Below, one piece after another: positions 8,674 through 17,383 of a DNA stretch of 53,339 nucleotides (its first letter is position 1; each line of letters starts with the position of its first letter). The stretch comes from Acidimicrobiales bacterium. GTDB lineage: Bacteria > Actinomycetota > Acidimicrobiia > Acidimicrobiales > Palsa-688. The stretch lies in the NCBI GenBank assembly GCA_036378675.1, contig DASUWA010000026.1, forward strand, positions 1-53,339, in the 5' to 3' direction. A program made the translations under genes and the position numbers. A model generated the notes under the pieces. It had not been told where the DNA came from. It made no database searches and saw nothing but the letters and a program-made list of their open reading frames with translations.

Positions 8674-9463
8674 TTTTCGGTTCCAACTCCATAGTCACCA
8701 CTCTTTCTGCGATCCCTTTGAAGCGCCTCGCCCGCGGCTTGCCCCTTATTTGGACCCCCCGGGTGGGTCCCGCAGCATCGATCGCTTCCTGGGTCGCCAC
8801 CACACTTCCGCCGCGAGCCGTCTCCGCCACCCGCGCGGCGACGTTCACCGCATGACCGATCACGTCGTCGCTCGAGACGATCGCCTCCCCAACGTGGACG
8901 CCGGCGCGCAACCGCAACGGAGCGGGCGCGGTCCCGATGAGTCGCACCGCCGCCCGGAGACCGCCTTGCGGACTGCTGAAGGTGCACAAGAGCCCGTCGC
9001 CTATCCGTTTGACGATCCGGCCTCCCTCCTGGCGAATAACGGGTCCGGCAACGCGGTGGTGCTCCTTCAGAAGCTCGAGGGCCGCCGCGTCTCCGAACTC
9101 AGCGGTGTAGGACGTGAAGCCCTCCAAGTCGGTGAACACGACGGCCAGGGATTCCGCACGTCCGGACGGCGGCGCCAGCCGGCCCGCGAGGAGCTGGGCC
9201 GCCCCGAGCCCGAGCGACGAAAATCGTGACGGCCTCTGCTCGACTGCCCGCTCCCAGAATCGTTCGAGCACTTCGTAGGGACCGGATGTCGTGATCGGTA
9301 CCTTTCCCGGATTGTCCAGCCAGGTGCGATCTACCAGTCCGAGCTCGAGGGCGACACCGGCCGCCTCGGGATCACGCCGTATCAGCGACGCCGCCTGGCG
9401 CGCAAGCTTCCGCCGTAATGACTCGAGAGTCGCCGCGCCGACTTCGCGCGCCGACTCGCTCAT
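8666..9463 (-). CDS. Class III adenylate/guanylate cyclase
   Basis: With the ATG at 9463 the protein has 265 residues; the frame upstream overlaps the acyl-CoA dehydrogenase and is not used. The N-terminal 100 residues are helical and unrecognised. The catalytic domain starts at VVFTDLEGFTSYT, with the first metal-binding Asp. GGRIVKRIGDG carries the second Asp and a Lys typical of ATP specificity. GVHVGEAIVSSDDVIGHAVN has the substrate-selecting Asp, and NVAARVAE the transition-state Asn and Arg. All catalytic positions are therefore present, consistent with cAMP synthesis. There is no membrane segment. Two cyclic-nucleotide-binding proteins are encoded in the same window (17384 and 42541). 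Confidence 0.85.
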   Translation of the reverse strand: MSESAREVGAATLESLRRKLARQAASLIRRDPEAAGVALELGLVDRTWLDNPGKVPITTSGPYEVLERFWERAVEQRPSRFSSLGLGAAQLLAGRLAPPSGRAESLAVVFTDLEGFTSYTAEFGDAAALELLKEHHRVAGPVIRQEGGRIVKRIGDGLLCTFSSPQGGLRAAVRLIGTAPAPLRLRAGVHVGEAIVSSDDVIGHAVNVAARVAETARGGSVVATQEAIDAAGPTRGVQIRGKPRARRFKGIAERVVTMELEPKIS

Positions 9464-9519
9464 GTCTGGGTCCACCGGACCAACCCTACCGGTGCGGGAT
9501 TCTCCCTCCCCAGGCAGAT

Positions 9520-10779
9520 TTAGCCCTGGTCGGCTTGCAGCTCCCGCCAGGTCTTTCCCGCCACGGCGGCCGCCGGCTCTTTGGGTAACCCGAGCACCAT
9601 CTCCCCGATGATGTTGCGCTGGATCTGGGACGACCCGGCGTAGATGCTTCCCGCGCGGCTCATCAGGAAAGCCGTGACCCACGAAGCGCTGTCGTTCGGT
9701 GCACCCACATCATCCGCCTGGAAACCCGTTGACATCCGCCCAGTCGGAGCAAGGGCAGCCGCGCCGAGAATGTCAACGCCGAGTTCGGTGACGATCTTGT
9801 GGTACTCCGACCAGAAGAGCTTGAACGCTGACTCTGCCGGTCCGGGATGGTTGCCGGCGAGGAACTTGGTCAAGGTCCGCATGCCCAGGAACCGCATGAT
9901 CTCGACCCTTGAGTAGCACCACGCCAGCCGCTGGCGTATCAGCGGGTCGCTCGACGCTCCAGTGACTCTGGCGAGTTCGATGAGCCGGTCGATCTCCGCC
10001 TTGAACATGATCGGAAAAGTCGCGGCGGCCTCCCCTCGCTCGTAGCCGAGAAGGGTCATCGCGACGGCCCAGCCGTTGTTGACTCCGCCGACGACGTTGT
10101 CCTTGCCGGTCCGCGCGTCGGTGAAGAACGTCTCGTTGAACTCCGATAGGCCGGTCATCATCTTGATCGGCCTTATCTCGACGCCGGGCTGATCCATGGG
10201 CACCAGAAGAAAGCTGATGCCCTTGTGCTTCGGGGCGTCCGGTTCGGTCCGGGCGAGCACGAAGATCCAGTTGGCGAGGTGGGCAGCCGAAGTCCAGATC
10301 TTCTGTCCGTTGATGACCCACTCGTCCCCGTCCAGCACGGCTCGAGTGCCGAGGCTTCCGAGATCAGACCCGGCGCCGGGCTCCGAGTAGCCCTGGCACC
10401 AGACGTCTTCGCCCGAGAGGATTCGGGGCAGGTACCAGCGCTTCTGCTCCTCGGTTCCCCACTGAAGCAGGGTGTTGCCGACCATCTGGATGCTGAAGGT
10501 GTCGTTCGTACCGCCGGTTGGTACCCCTGCCCGGTAGAACTCCTCGGCAACCACGACCTGTTCGAGCGGCGACAGCCCGCCGCCGCCATATTCCTTCGGC
10601 CACGAAGCGGCCAGCAGACCGTTCTCGTACAGCGTTTTGCGCCAGTCGTTCGTAAACGACCGCACCTCGTCGTGATCCAGCGCTCCGATTCCGCTCCACC
10701 CCGACGGTAGGTGGTCGGCCAGAAACACCCTGATCTTGTCTCGGTATGCCTCGGCCTCAGCGGGATAGGTCGGGTCCAC
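9520..10779 (-). CDS. Acyl-CoA dehydrogenase
   Basis: A 419-residue flavoprotein of the acyl-CoA dehydrogenase family, which introduces the alpha-beta double bond into an acyl-CoA and passes electrons to ETF. It shows the N-terminal helical domain with WPKEYGGGGLSPLEQ, the FAD/substrate segment CQGYSEPGAGSDLGSLGTRA, the middle beta domain with INGQKIWTSAAHLANWIFVLART, and the C-terminal helical domain ending SSQIQRNIIGEMVLGLPKE. The GTG start at 10779 has no strong ribosome binding site. The chain-length or ring-substrate specificity is not evident. It is divergent from the cystathionine beta-synthase gene with 75 bases between, and its stop precedes the cyclase start by 56 bases. Confidence 0.88.
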   Translation of the reverse strand: MDPTYPAEAEAYRDKIRVFLADHLPSGWSGIGALDHDEVRSFTNDWRKTLYENGLLAASWPKEYGGGGLSPLEQVVVAEEFYRAGVPTGGTNDTFSIQMVGNTLLQWGTEEQKRWYLPRILSGEDVWCQGYSEPGAGSDLGSLGTRAVLDGDEWVINGQKIWTSAAHLANWIFVLARTEPDAPKHKGISFLLVPMDQPGVEIRPIKMMTGLSEFNETFFTDARTGKDNVVGGVNNGWAVAMTLLGYERGEAAATFPIMFKAEIDRLIELARVTGASSDPLIRQRLAWCYSRVEIMRFLGMRTLTKFLAGNHPGPAESAFKLFWSEYHKIVTELGVDILGAAALAPTGRMSTGFQADDVGAPNDSASWVTAFLMSRAGSIYAGSSQIQRNIIGEMVLGLPKEPAAAVAGKTWRELQADQG

Positions 10780-10854
10780 AGTGACGACGCTACCGCCGCA
10801 AGGCCCGCGGGCGCCCGCCGGCGCAGGCTGCTGTTAGTTTTCCAGCCAGCGCTT

Positions 10855-12573
10855 ATGGATGTCCTCGTAGTCGTTGACGACGCCCCCGTACCGGAACGGA
10901 TCGGTGTGAAGGCACGCCGAAGGGTGGACGTCCCTCACGGCGATCTTTCCTCCTCGACGGTCGCCGATTTGAGAGCCCACATACCTCGCGCGGTTGGAGT
11001 CATCGGAATGGACACCGACGAAGGGTTGTCCCACGCGGTCGGTGTCGCCGGGCAGCTCCACCGAGCCGGGCTTCCTGTGATCCTCTACACCGACCGTCCG
11101 GTGGACATGGCGGCAGGGATAGAGGTCGACTGGATCCACGACCCGGGGCCTCGCATCGACGCGGTGGATTCGCTCCTCGACCTCGTTGGCAACACCCCGC
11201 TCGTCCGGCTTGACCGAATCGCGCGCGACATCAGCGCGCAGGTGCTGGCCAAACTCGAGTTCCTCAACCCCGGCGGCAGCGTCAAGGACCGGCCGGCGAT
11301 GACGATGGTCGCCGCCGCCGAGCGTGAGGGTCTATTGACGAGGGGCGGCACGATCGTCGAGCCGACGTCCGGCAACACCGGAGTGGGTTTGGCACTGGTC
11401 GCCGCCCGGCGCGGATACCGCTGTATTTTTACGATGCCGGACAAGATCGCCAGCGAGAAGGTTGCACTTCTCCGCGCCTACGGAGCCGAGGTGGTTGTCT
11501 GCCCGACGGCGGTCGCACCTGAACACCCCGACTCCTACTACTCGGTGGCTCGAAGGCTCACCGACTCGACGCCGGGCGCGTTCATGCCCAATCAGTACGC
11601 CAACCCGCAGAACCCGGAGGCTCACTACCTGACCACCGGCCCTGAGATCTGGCGCCAGACCGCCGGGCGGGTCACCCACGTGGTAGTGAGCATCGGTACC
11701 GGCGGGACGATCAGCGGAGTGGGTCGGTACCTGAAGGAACGCAACCCCGACATACAGATCGTCGGCGCCGACCCCGAGGGATCGGTCTACTCGGGTGGGC
11801 AGGGGCGACCGTACCTCGTTGAAGGAATCGGTGAGGATTTTTGGCCCGACACCTACGACCGGCGCATCGCCGACCGGGTCGTGATGGTGTCGGACCGGGA
11901 CAGCTTCCTGAGCGCCCGCCGGCTGACGCGCGAGGAAGGGATCCTCGCGGGCGGGTCGTGCGGGACGGCGGTGTGGGCAGCGCTCGAGGTCGGTCGTGAG
12001 CTCGGTCCCGAAGCGGTCATCGTTGTGATCCTCCCCGACTCCGGGCGGGGTTATCTCTCCAAGGTGTACGACGACGGTTGGATGGCGGACCACGGTTTCC
12101 TCCGGGCCGGCGCGTCGGGCGGGGACACGGTGGAAGATCTCTTGGCCGCCAAGGTTCACGGACTTGCCAGCAACGGCGGCCCGTCGATCCCGCCGCTGGT
12201 GCACGTCCACCCCAACGAAACCGTCCGCGCAGCAGTGTCGATCCTTCGTGAGTACAACGTCTCTCAGATGCCGGTAGTCAAAGCGGAGCCTCCGCTGTCG
12301 CTTGCGGAGGTGGTCGGCACGGTGAGTGATCGGGAGCTGCTCGCGAAGATCCTTGCCGATTCTTCGGCTCTCGACGCCACGGTCGATTCGGTCATGGGGC
12401 CCCCGCTGCCGATGATCGGATCCGGCGAGCCGATCGACGTCGCGTCGGCGCGCCTGGCGGAGTCGGCGGCGGTGCTCGTGCTCGATGCGGGGCATCCGAC
12501 CGGAATACTCACCCGCAGCGATCTGCTCGACTTCTTCTCCGGACCGGGCCGGACTCGTGGGTCCAGCCAATGA
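10855..12573 (+). CDS. cbs: Cystathionine beta-synthase with N-terminal extension and C-terminal CBS pair
   Basis: A 572-residue PLP enzyme that condenses serine and homocysteine to cystathionine. The catalytic core starts near residue 103 (LLDLVGNTPLVRL), with the PLP lysine in NPGGSVKDRP, the SGNTG loop, and the phosphate-binding GTGGTISG. The last 130 residues are two CBS domains (PPLVHVHPNETVRAAVSILR and the ATVDSVMGPPLP segment), which bind adenosine nucleotides or SAM in relatives. About 100 residues precede the core and are unusual: an alternating hydrophobic pattern (MDVLVVVDD, AVGVIGMDTDEG, GLPVILYTD) suggesting a small alpha/beta domain. The ATG at 10855 is used. The gene sits 34 bases before a cystathionine gamma-synthase/lyase gene, completing transsulfuration. 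Confidence 0.88.
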   Translation: MDVLVVVDDAPVPERIGVKARRRVDVPHGDLSSSTVADLRAHIPRAVGVIGMDTDEGLSHAVGVAGQLHRAGLPVILYTDRPVDMAAGIEVDWIHDPGPRIDAVDSLLDLVGNTPLVRLDRIARDISAQVLAKLEFLNPGGSVKDRPAMTMVAAAEREGLLTRGGTIVEPTSGNTGVGLALVAARRGYRCIFTMPDKIASEKVALLRAYGAEVVVCPTAVAPEHPDSYYSVARRLTDSTPGAFMPNQYANPQNPEAHYLTTGPEIWRQTAGRVTHVVVSIGTGGTISGVGRYLKERNPDIQIVGADPEGSVYSGGQGRPYLVEGIGEDFWPDTYDRRIADRVVMVSDRDSFLSARRLTREEGILAGGSCGTAVWAALEVGRELGPEAVIVVILPDSGRGYLSKVYDDGWMADHGFLRAGASGGDTVEDLLAAKVHGLASNGGPSIPPLVHVHPNETVRAAVSILREYNVSQMPVVKAEPPLSLAEVVGTVSDRELLAKILADSSALDATVDSVMGPPLPMIGSGEPIDVASARLAESAAVLVLDAGHPTGILTRSDLLDFFSGPGRTRGSSQ

Positions 12574-12607
12574 GCAAGCGCGACGCGCAACATGAAGGAC
12601 TGATCGT

Positions 12608-13780
12608 TTGAGCTCCCGCGGCGGCGACGGTCTCGGATTCGAAACCCGCGCGATCCACGCCGGCCAGGAACCCGATCCGGTGACCGGAGCGGTTGTGCCG
12701 CCCGTGTCGTTTTCGACGACCTTCGCTCAGGAGGCGGTGGGAAAGCATCGGGGCTTCGAGTACGCCCGCAGCGCGAACCCCACCCGGGCCGCCCTCGAAA
12801 CCTGCATCGCCTCGCTCGAGGGAGGAGATCACGGGCTGGCGTTCTCGAGCGGCCTCGCCGCGGAGGACTGCGTCCTTCGGCTGTTGAAACCAGGCGATCA
12901 CCTGGTGATGCCCAATGACGCGTACGGCGGTACCTACCGGCTGGTCAGCCGGGTCTGGTCGCCTCTCGGGATCACTTATACGCCGGCGAATCTTTCCGAT
13001 CTGGGCGCCCTCGCGGCTTCCTGGCGGCCCGAGACTCGGATGGTCTGGGTCGAGACCCCTTCCAACCCCCTGCTGTCGATCGTCGACATCTGGGCGGTGG
13101 CGGCTTGGGCGCACGACCGTGACGCGTTGCTCGTGGTGGACAACACGTTCGCCACCCCGTACCTCCAGCAGCCTCTCGCGCTCGGAGCAGACATCGTGGT
13201 CCACTCGGCCACTAAATATCTCGGCGGCCATAGCGACGTGGTCGGGGGGCTACTGGTCACCAACGACGCTCGGCTTGCGGAGCAGCTGGCGTTCTTCCAG
13301 AACGCGGCCGGCGGTGTACCTGGCCCGCTGGACTGCTACCTCGTGCTGCGCGGAACCAAGACCCTTCCTGTTCGGATGGACCGCCACTGCTCCAATGCCT
13401 CCGCGATCGCGTCCCACTTGGAGCATCACCCGGCGGTGGAGAGTGTCCTCTACCCCGGCTTGCCTACTCATGCGGGCTACGAAGTCGCGGCGCGCCAGAT
13501 GAAGGGCTTCGGGGGGATGATCTCGTTCGTGCTCGCAGGGGGCGAGCCCGCAGCTCTCGAGGTCGCCCGATCCACGGAGATCTTCACCCTCGCCGAGTCC
13601 CTCGGCGCGGTCGAATCGCTGATCGAGCATCCTCACCGGATGACTCACGCGTCGGCGGCAGGCTCGCCTCTTGAAGTGCACCCTGGCCTCATCCGCCTCT
13701 CGGTTGGGATCGAGACGATCGACGACCTGATCGCCGACCTCGACGCGGCATTGAAGCAGGCTGCCACTGCCTCGCGCTGA
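12608..13780 (+). CDS. metB: Cystathionine gamma-synthase/lyase (Cys/Met PLP family)
   Basis: A 390-residue PLP enzyme of the Cys/Met metabolism family. It begins FETRAIHAGQEPDPVTGAVV, has the substrate-phosphate Tyr-Ala-Arg segment EYARSANPTR, the VVDNTFATPYLQQPL strand that holds the PLP-ring Asp, and the PLP lysine in HSATKYLGGHSDVVGG. Sequence alone does not separate gamma-synthase from gamma-lyase. The position just after cystathionine beta-synthase favours a gamma-lyase or reverse-transsulfuration role, so metB is only the family symbol. The TTG start at 12608 is supported by AAGGA eight bases upstream. A four-codon mini-frame (ATG AAG GAC TGA) precedes it. Confidence 0.85.
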   Translation: MSSRGGDGLGFETRAIHAGQEPDPVTGAVVPPVSFSTTFAQEAVGKHRGFEYARSANPTRAALETCIASLEGGDHGLAFSSGLAAEDCVLRLLKPGDHLVMPNDAYGGTYRLVSRVWSPLGITYTPANLSDLGALAASWRPETRMVWVETPSNPLLSIVDIWAVAAWAHDRDALLVVDNTFATPYLQQPLALGADIVVHSATKYLGGHSDVVGGLLVTNDARLAEQLAFFQNAAGGVPGPLDCYLVLRGTKTLPVRMDRHCSNASAIASHLEHHPAVESVLYPGLPTHAGYEVAARQMKGFGGMISFVLAGGEPAALEVARSTEIFTLAESLGAVESLIEHPHRMTHASAAGSPLEVHPGLIRLSVGIETIDDLIADLDAALKQAATASR

Positions 13781-13791
13781 TCCCGGCAGAA

Positions 13792-13809
13792 CCGGGCCCA
13801 CGCGCCCGG
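13792..13809. terminator. Hairpin between convergent genes
   Basis: CCGGGC and GCCCGG form a perfect six-pair stem with a six-base loop in the 30-base gap between the convergent metB-like and serA stops. There is no T-run, so termination activity is inferred only from position. Confidence 0.4.
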
Positions 13810-13810
13810 C

Positions 13811-15028
13811 TTACAGAACCCTGATTCGGATGGTCTCGTCCATGTGGGCGAGCCGGGTGAGCATGTCCTCGGTGAAGTCGCCGGCTATGTCGGTGATGAC
13901 GTAACCAATGTCGCCTCGGGTGCCGAGCGACTGACCTTCGATGTTGATGCGGTGGTCCGCGAAGATCGCGTTGATGGCCGCCAAGACCCCAGGCGTGTTG
14001 CGGTGAATGTGCACCAGGCCGTGCGTCCCGCCTCGTTCCGCCAGATCGACGTTCGGCAAATTCACCGACAGTGAGGTGCTGCCACGTCGCGCGTACGCGA
14101 CCAGCTTGTTGGCGACGAAATGGCCGATGTCCTCCTGCGCCTCCTCGGTGCTTCCGCCGATGTGAGGAGTAAGGATCACGTTCGGCAACCCCTGCAATCG
14201 GGACGTGAAGTTGGTGTCGTCGCCGGACGGCTCCTCGAAGAAGACATCAACCGCCGCACCAGCCAGTCGGCCTGACAGGATCTCCTCGCGCAACGCGCCG
14301 TGATCGACGACGAACCCGCGACTCAGGTTCAAGAACATTGCGCCGTCACGCATGGCAGCGAACTCGGACGCTCCGAACATGCCGCGGTTGCTCGGGTTGC
14401 CGTCGACATGCAGGCTGACAACATCGGCCCATCCGAGGAGCTCCTCGAGGCTGCCGCAACGTCGCGCGTTGCCTAGAGCGAGGCGGTCGGCTGTGTCGTA
14501 GAAGGCCACCGACATTCCCAGCCCTTCAGCGAGGACGGAGAGCTGTGAGCCGATGTTGCCGTAGCCGACGATCCCGAGTTTGCGTCCCCTGACCTCGTGT
14601 GCTCCGGAAGCGGACTTCGACCAGATGCCCGCGTGCATGTCGCGGTTCTTGTCGGTCAGGCGGCGCGTCAGGGCGACTATCTCTGCTATCACCAGCTCGA
14701 CCACGCTCCGAGTGTTGGAGAACGGCGCGTTAAAAACCGCGATCCCACGCCTGGTCGCCGAAGGGACGTCGATCTGGTTGGTTCCGATGCAGAAGGCGCC
14801 GATGGCCAGCAGGCCCTTCGACTTGTCGAGCACCGCCTCGCTGATCTGGGTGCGAGAGCGGATGCCCAGAACGTCTATCTCGCCGATCCGGTCGGCTAGC
14901 TGGCTTTCGTCGAACGCGCCCTTGGACACCTCCACTTCGAAGCCGGCTTCGGTCATGATCTCTGCCGCGCCGGGGTGGACGTTCTCCAGAAGAAGCGCTC
15001 GGCGGCGGGGGGGTCGCGCGTCGGGCAT
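13811..15028 (-). CDS. serA: D-3-phosphoglycerate dehydrogenase with ACT domain
   Basis: A 405-residue enzyme, the first step from 3-phosphoglycerate to serine. The NAD-binding domain has GIVGYGNIGSQLSVLAEGLGM. The catalytic Arg lies in FLNLSRGFVVD, the Glu in VDVFFEEP and the His in LTPHIGGSTEEAQ. The C-terminal 75 residues are an ACT domain (NTPGVLAAINAIFADHRINI), which binds serine for feedback inhibition. Its length matches the short E. coli-type enzyme rather than the longer actinobacterial form with an intervening domain. A TTG at 15034 is an alternative start; I prefer the ATG at 15028. Serine made here would feed the cystathionine beta-synthase next door. Confidence 0.9.
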   Translation of the reverse strand: MPDARPPRRRALLLENVHPGAAEIMTEAGFEVEVSKGAFDESQLADRIGEIDVLGIRSRTQISEAVLDKSKGLLAIGAFCIGTNQIDVPSATRRGIAVFNAPFSNTRSVVELVIAEIVALTRRLTDKNRDMHAGIWSKSASGAHEVRGRKLGIVGYGNIGSQLSVLAEGLGMSVAFYDTADRLALGNARRCGSLEELLGWADVVSLHVDGNPSNRGMFGASEFAAMRDGAMFLNLSRGFVVDHGALREEILSGRLAGAAVDVFFEEPSGDDTNFTSRLQGLPNVILTPHIGGSTEEAQEDIGHFVANKLVAYARRGSTSLSVNLPNVDLAERGGTHGLVHIHRNTPGVLAAINAIFADHRINIEGQSLGTRGDIGYVITDIAGDFTEDMLTRLAHMDETIRIRVL

Positions 15029-15040
15029 GCTCAAACGATT

Positions 15041-15670
15041 CTACGCCCCAGCCTGCAACGGACGGAGGTCGATGGTGCCTCGTTCACATACCGGCTGGCC
15101 GGGGCCTTGAGCGACGAAGAAGCGGGTGTCGTTCGGCGGGGTGATTTCGGTGCTCTGCGCAGTCGGTTGGCAGGTTGCGCCAGTCGAGTCCCCTTGGCCG
15201 GGGATGTCCGGGCTGAACTGCGTAATCGCGGACGCCGACTGGCCGGGAGCGAGGACTATGGTCGCCACCGAGCCGGGTTGGCGCACCACATTCGTTGGCG
15301 CGGGCGTTCCGTTGGCGTCCAGCAGCTGCATCCCCACGTAGCCGAACGTACGGCACGCGACGTGCGAGGAGTTGGTCAGCACGACCTTTGCCTCGATGTG
15401 CCCGGCCGACGCCGAACCGGGCACGACGGTGAAGCTGCCCTTCAAGTTCTCGACCGTGCAGAGCGCCACGCCGGGCGAACTGGTGGACGCTGCGCTGCTC
15501 GAAGGTGTCGAGCCGGTCGAGCCCGACGAGGTTGAGGCGGACGTGGGGATACTCGACGAGGTGGGGACCGTCGTGCTCCGTGCCCTTGCCGGCGAGCTGC
15601 TGCTGCATGAAGCAAGCACGCCGACTGCGGGACACAGCACAACCGCGATTGCCGCACGGGAGAAACGCAT
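15041..15670 (-). CDS. DUF4232 lipoprotein
   Basis: A 209-residue exported protein. The signal peptide ends with the lipobox VLASC, followed by a 45-residue Ser/Thr/Pro-rich linker. The remainder matches DUF4232: Cys in ALCTVENL, the AGHIEAKVVLTN strand, the VACRTFGYVGMQLLD segment and a C-terminal Cys. Four conserved cysteines could form disulfides outside the cell. Function unknown in the family; such proteins are surface-anchored in actinobacteria. A paralogue lies at 47425-48036. It sits between serA and the Fur-family gene on the same strand, with 17 bases to the latter's stop. Confidence 0.75.
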   Translation of the reverse strand: MRFSRAAIAVVLCPAVGVLASCSSSSPARARSTTVPTSSSIPTSASTSSGSTGSTPSSSAASTSSPGVALCTVENLKGSFTVVPGSASAGHIEAKVVLTNSSHVACRTFGYVGMQLLDANGTPAPTNVVRQPGSVATIVLAPGQSASAITQFSPDIPGQGDSTGATCQPTAQSTEITPPNDTRFFVAQGPGQPVCERGTIDLRPLQAGA

Positions 15671-15687
15671 GGTTTGAAACTACCCGG

Positions 15688-16134
15688 CTACTTGTCGCGG
15701 CAGGCTTCGCACAACCCGAGCACGGAGAAGTGGAAGGGTCGGATCTCGAACCCGAAACGCGACTTCGCTTCCCTCGCCAAACCGGCGAAGATCCGCTTGT
15801 CCGCCTCGAAGGACGCCCCGCACCGCTCGCAAACGAGGTGACCGTGCGCTTCGGCGGTCAACTGGTACGTCGCCGGTCCGTGCCCGAGGTGTGAGTGCAC
15901 GACCAGCCCGATTCGCTCGAGCTCGTCGAGGTTTCGGTACACGGTGGAGATGTGCACGTCGGGGGCCCGGGCTTGGACCTCCTCGGCGAGCTCCTCCGCG
16001 CTCCGGTGGGTCCCGCTCACCAGGGCCTCAAGAACAGCCCTCCTGCTCGAGGTCATCCGGTAGCCGAGTGAACGCAGGCGGGCGACGAGCACCTCGACCG
16101 CGTCGTTCGGTTCCTGCGGCGTGCTAGCTGCCAC
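15688..16134 (-). CDS. nur: Fur-family metalloregulator, probably the nickel regulator Nur
   Basis: A 148-residue regulator with the GTG at 16134 as start; a TTG at 16164 lies inside the operator and is less likely. The N-terminal winged helix is RMTSSRRAVLEAL ... HISTVYRNLDELERIGLV. The dimerisation half carries HSHLGHG and EAHGHLVCERCG (metal-ligand histidines) plus two CxxC pairs (CERC and CEAC) for the structural zinc. Fur, Zur and Nur cannot be told apart by fold. The assignment to Nur rests on the divergent nickel permease and on the intervening operator, which matches the Streptomyces Nur consensus. Expected action: nickel-bound protein represses the permease and possibly itself. Confidence 0.72.
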   Translation of the reverse strand: MAASTPQEPNDAVEVLVARLRSLGYRMTSSRRAVLEALVSGTHRSAEELAEEVQARAPDVHISTVYRNLDELERIGLVVHSHLGHGPATYQLTAEAHGHLVCERCGASFEADKRIFAGLAREAKSRFGFEIRPFHFSVLGLCEACRDK

Positions 16135-16147
16135 GAACAAAAGGCTA

Positions 16148-16164
16148 TTGCAACCTGGTCGCAA
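16148..16164. promoter_or_regulatory. Candidate Nur box
   Basis: The 17-base site TTGCAA-CCTGG-TCGCAA matches the Streptomyces Nur consensus tTGCaa-N5-ttGCAA at 11 of 12 half-site positions. It lies in the 42-base divergent gap between the Fur-family gene and the nickel permease, directly before the permease ribosome binding site (AGGTAGG, 16167-16173), where bound repressor would block transcription. Confidence 0.65.
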
Positions 16165-16176
16165 ATAGGTAGGTTT

Positions 16177-17331
16177 GTGTCGGTGTCAGTCGACCTGACC
16201 GAGCGAGAGCTAAGCCGCCTGGAGCGGTTGGCCGGGCGGATGACTCCGGTGGAATGGCGCCGGACCGCCGCAATGGTTGGATTCATCGTGTTCTTGCACG
16301 TGGCGGGGTTCGTGCTGCTATTCCTGGCTGTCCGGCATCACTTCCGCCTGGATAATGTCCGGACCTTCGGTATAGGGACCGGGCTGCTCGCCTACACCCT
16401 CGGAATGCGGCATGCGTTCGACGCGGACCATATCTCGGCGATCGACAGCACGACCCGGAAGTTGATGTCGGAGGGACAAAGACCTCTGTCGGTGGGCTTC
16501 TGGTTCTCGCTCGGTCATTCGAGCGTGGTGTTCATTCTCGCTGCGGCGCTCAACTTCGGGGTCCGGGCCCTCAACGTGCAGGTCCGCAATCCGGGATCGG
16601 GGCTCCACCGCTACACGGGCGTCATCGGGACGCTCGTCTCGGGTGGCTTCCTGTACCTGATCGCGGCGCTCAATCTGGTGATCCTGGTGTCGATAGTGAA
16701 GATCTTCTTCGCACTGCGGCGCGGCGAGTTCGACGGAGACGAATTGGAACGGCAGCTCAACGCCCGTGGTCTTCTCAACCGGTTCTTCGGGCCGCTCGCC
16801 CGGAGGATTGATGCAGCCTGGAAGATGTACCCGCTGGGTTTCCTGTTCGGCTTGGGGTTCGACACTGCCACGGAGATCGCTCTCCTGGTGATGGCGGGCA
16901 CGTCCGTCGCGGCGGGACTTCCGTTCTGGGCGATCCTGAGCCTTCCCATCCTCTTCGCGGCCGGGATGTCGCTGCTCGACACCGCGGACGGCTCGTTCAT
17001 GAACTTCGCGTACGGTTGGGCGTTCTCCAACCCGGTGCGCAAGGTGTACTACAACATCATCATCACCGCGCTGTCCGTTGGCGTGGCCTTCGTGATCGGC
17101 ACCATCGAGCTGCTTTCGGTGCTTCAGTCCCAGTTCAACCTGTCCGGGGGACTTTGGGATTGGTCGTCCAGGTTCGACATCAACAAGGCGGGCTACTTCA
17201 TCGTGGGGATGTTCGTGGTCACGTGGGTGATCGCCGTCGTGTTGTGGAGAATCGGCCGGGTCGAGGACCGGTGGAGCGACACCGCCGCTCGCATCGATGA
17301 CCTGGCCGAGATCGACGCGACCAATGTTTGA
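16177..17331 (+). CDS. NiCoT-family nickel/cobalt permease
   Basis: A 384-residue protein with eight predicted membrane helices. It carries the family signature RHAFDADHISAIDSTTRK in the second helix, which contains the His and Asp ligands of the HX4DH motif. The FSLGHSSVVF, LGFDTATEIALL and LFAAGMSLLDTADGSFMNFAY segments are the other NiCoT hallmarks. These one-component permeases import Ni2+ and/or Co2+ with high affinity using the proton gradient. The GTG at 16177 has AGGTAGG upstream; a second GTG at 16183 is possible. The adjacent Nur-like site and regulator point to nickel as the substrate. No nickel enzyme gene is visible in the window. Confidence 0.9.
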   Translation: MSVSVDLTERELSRLERLAGRMTPVEWRRTAAMVGFIVFLHVAGFVLLFLAVRHHFRLDNVRTFGIGTGLLAYTLGMRHAFDADHISAIDSTTRKLMSEGQRPLSVGFWFSLGHSSVVFILAAALNFGVRALNVQVRNPGSGLHRYTGVIGTLVSGGFLYLIAALNLVILVSIVKIFFALRRGEFDGDELERQLNARGLLNRFFGPLARRIDAAWKMYPLGFLFGLGFDTATEIALLVMAGTSVAAGLPFWAILSLPILFAAGMSLLDTADGSFMNFAYGWAFSNPVRKVYYNIIITALSVGVAFVIGTIELLSVLQSQFNLSGGLWDWSSRFDINKAGYFIVGMFVVTWVIAVVLWRIGRVEDRWSDTAARIDDLAEIDATNV

Positions 17332-17383
17332 CCGATCGGCCACGGCCGAGCGCGCGCCTTGCCGAGGGCGTATCCTCTAATTC

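Noticed and set aside
10711-10854. Longer start for cystathionine beta-synthase
   Set aside because: It would overlap the divergent acyl-CoA dehydrogenase N-terminus, and the ATG at 10855 is adequate.
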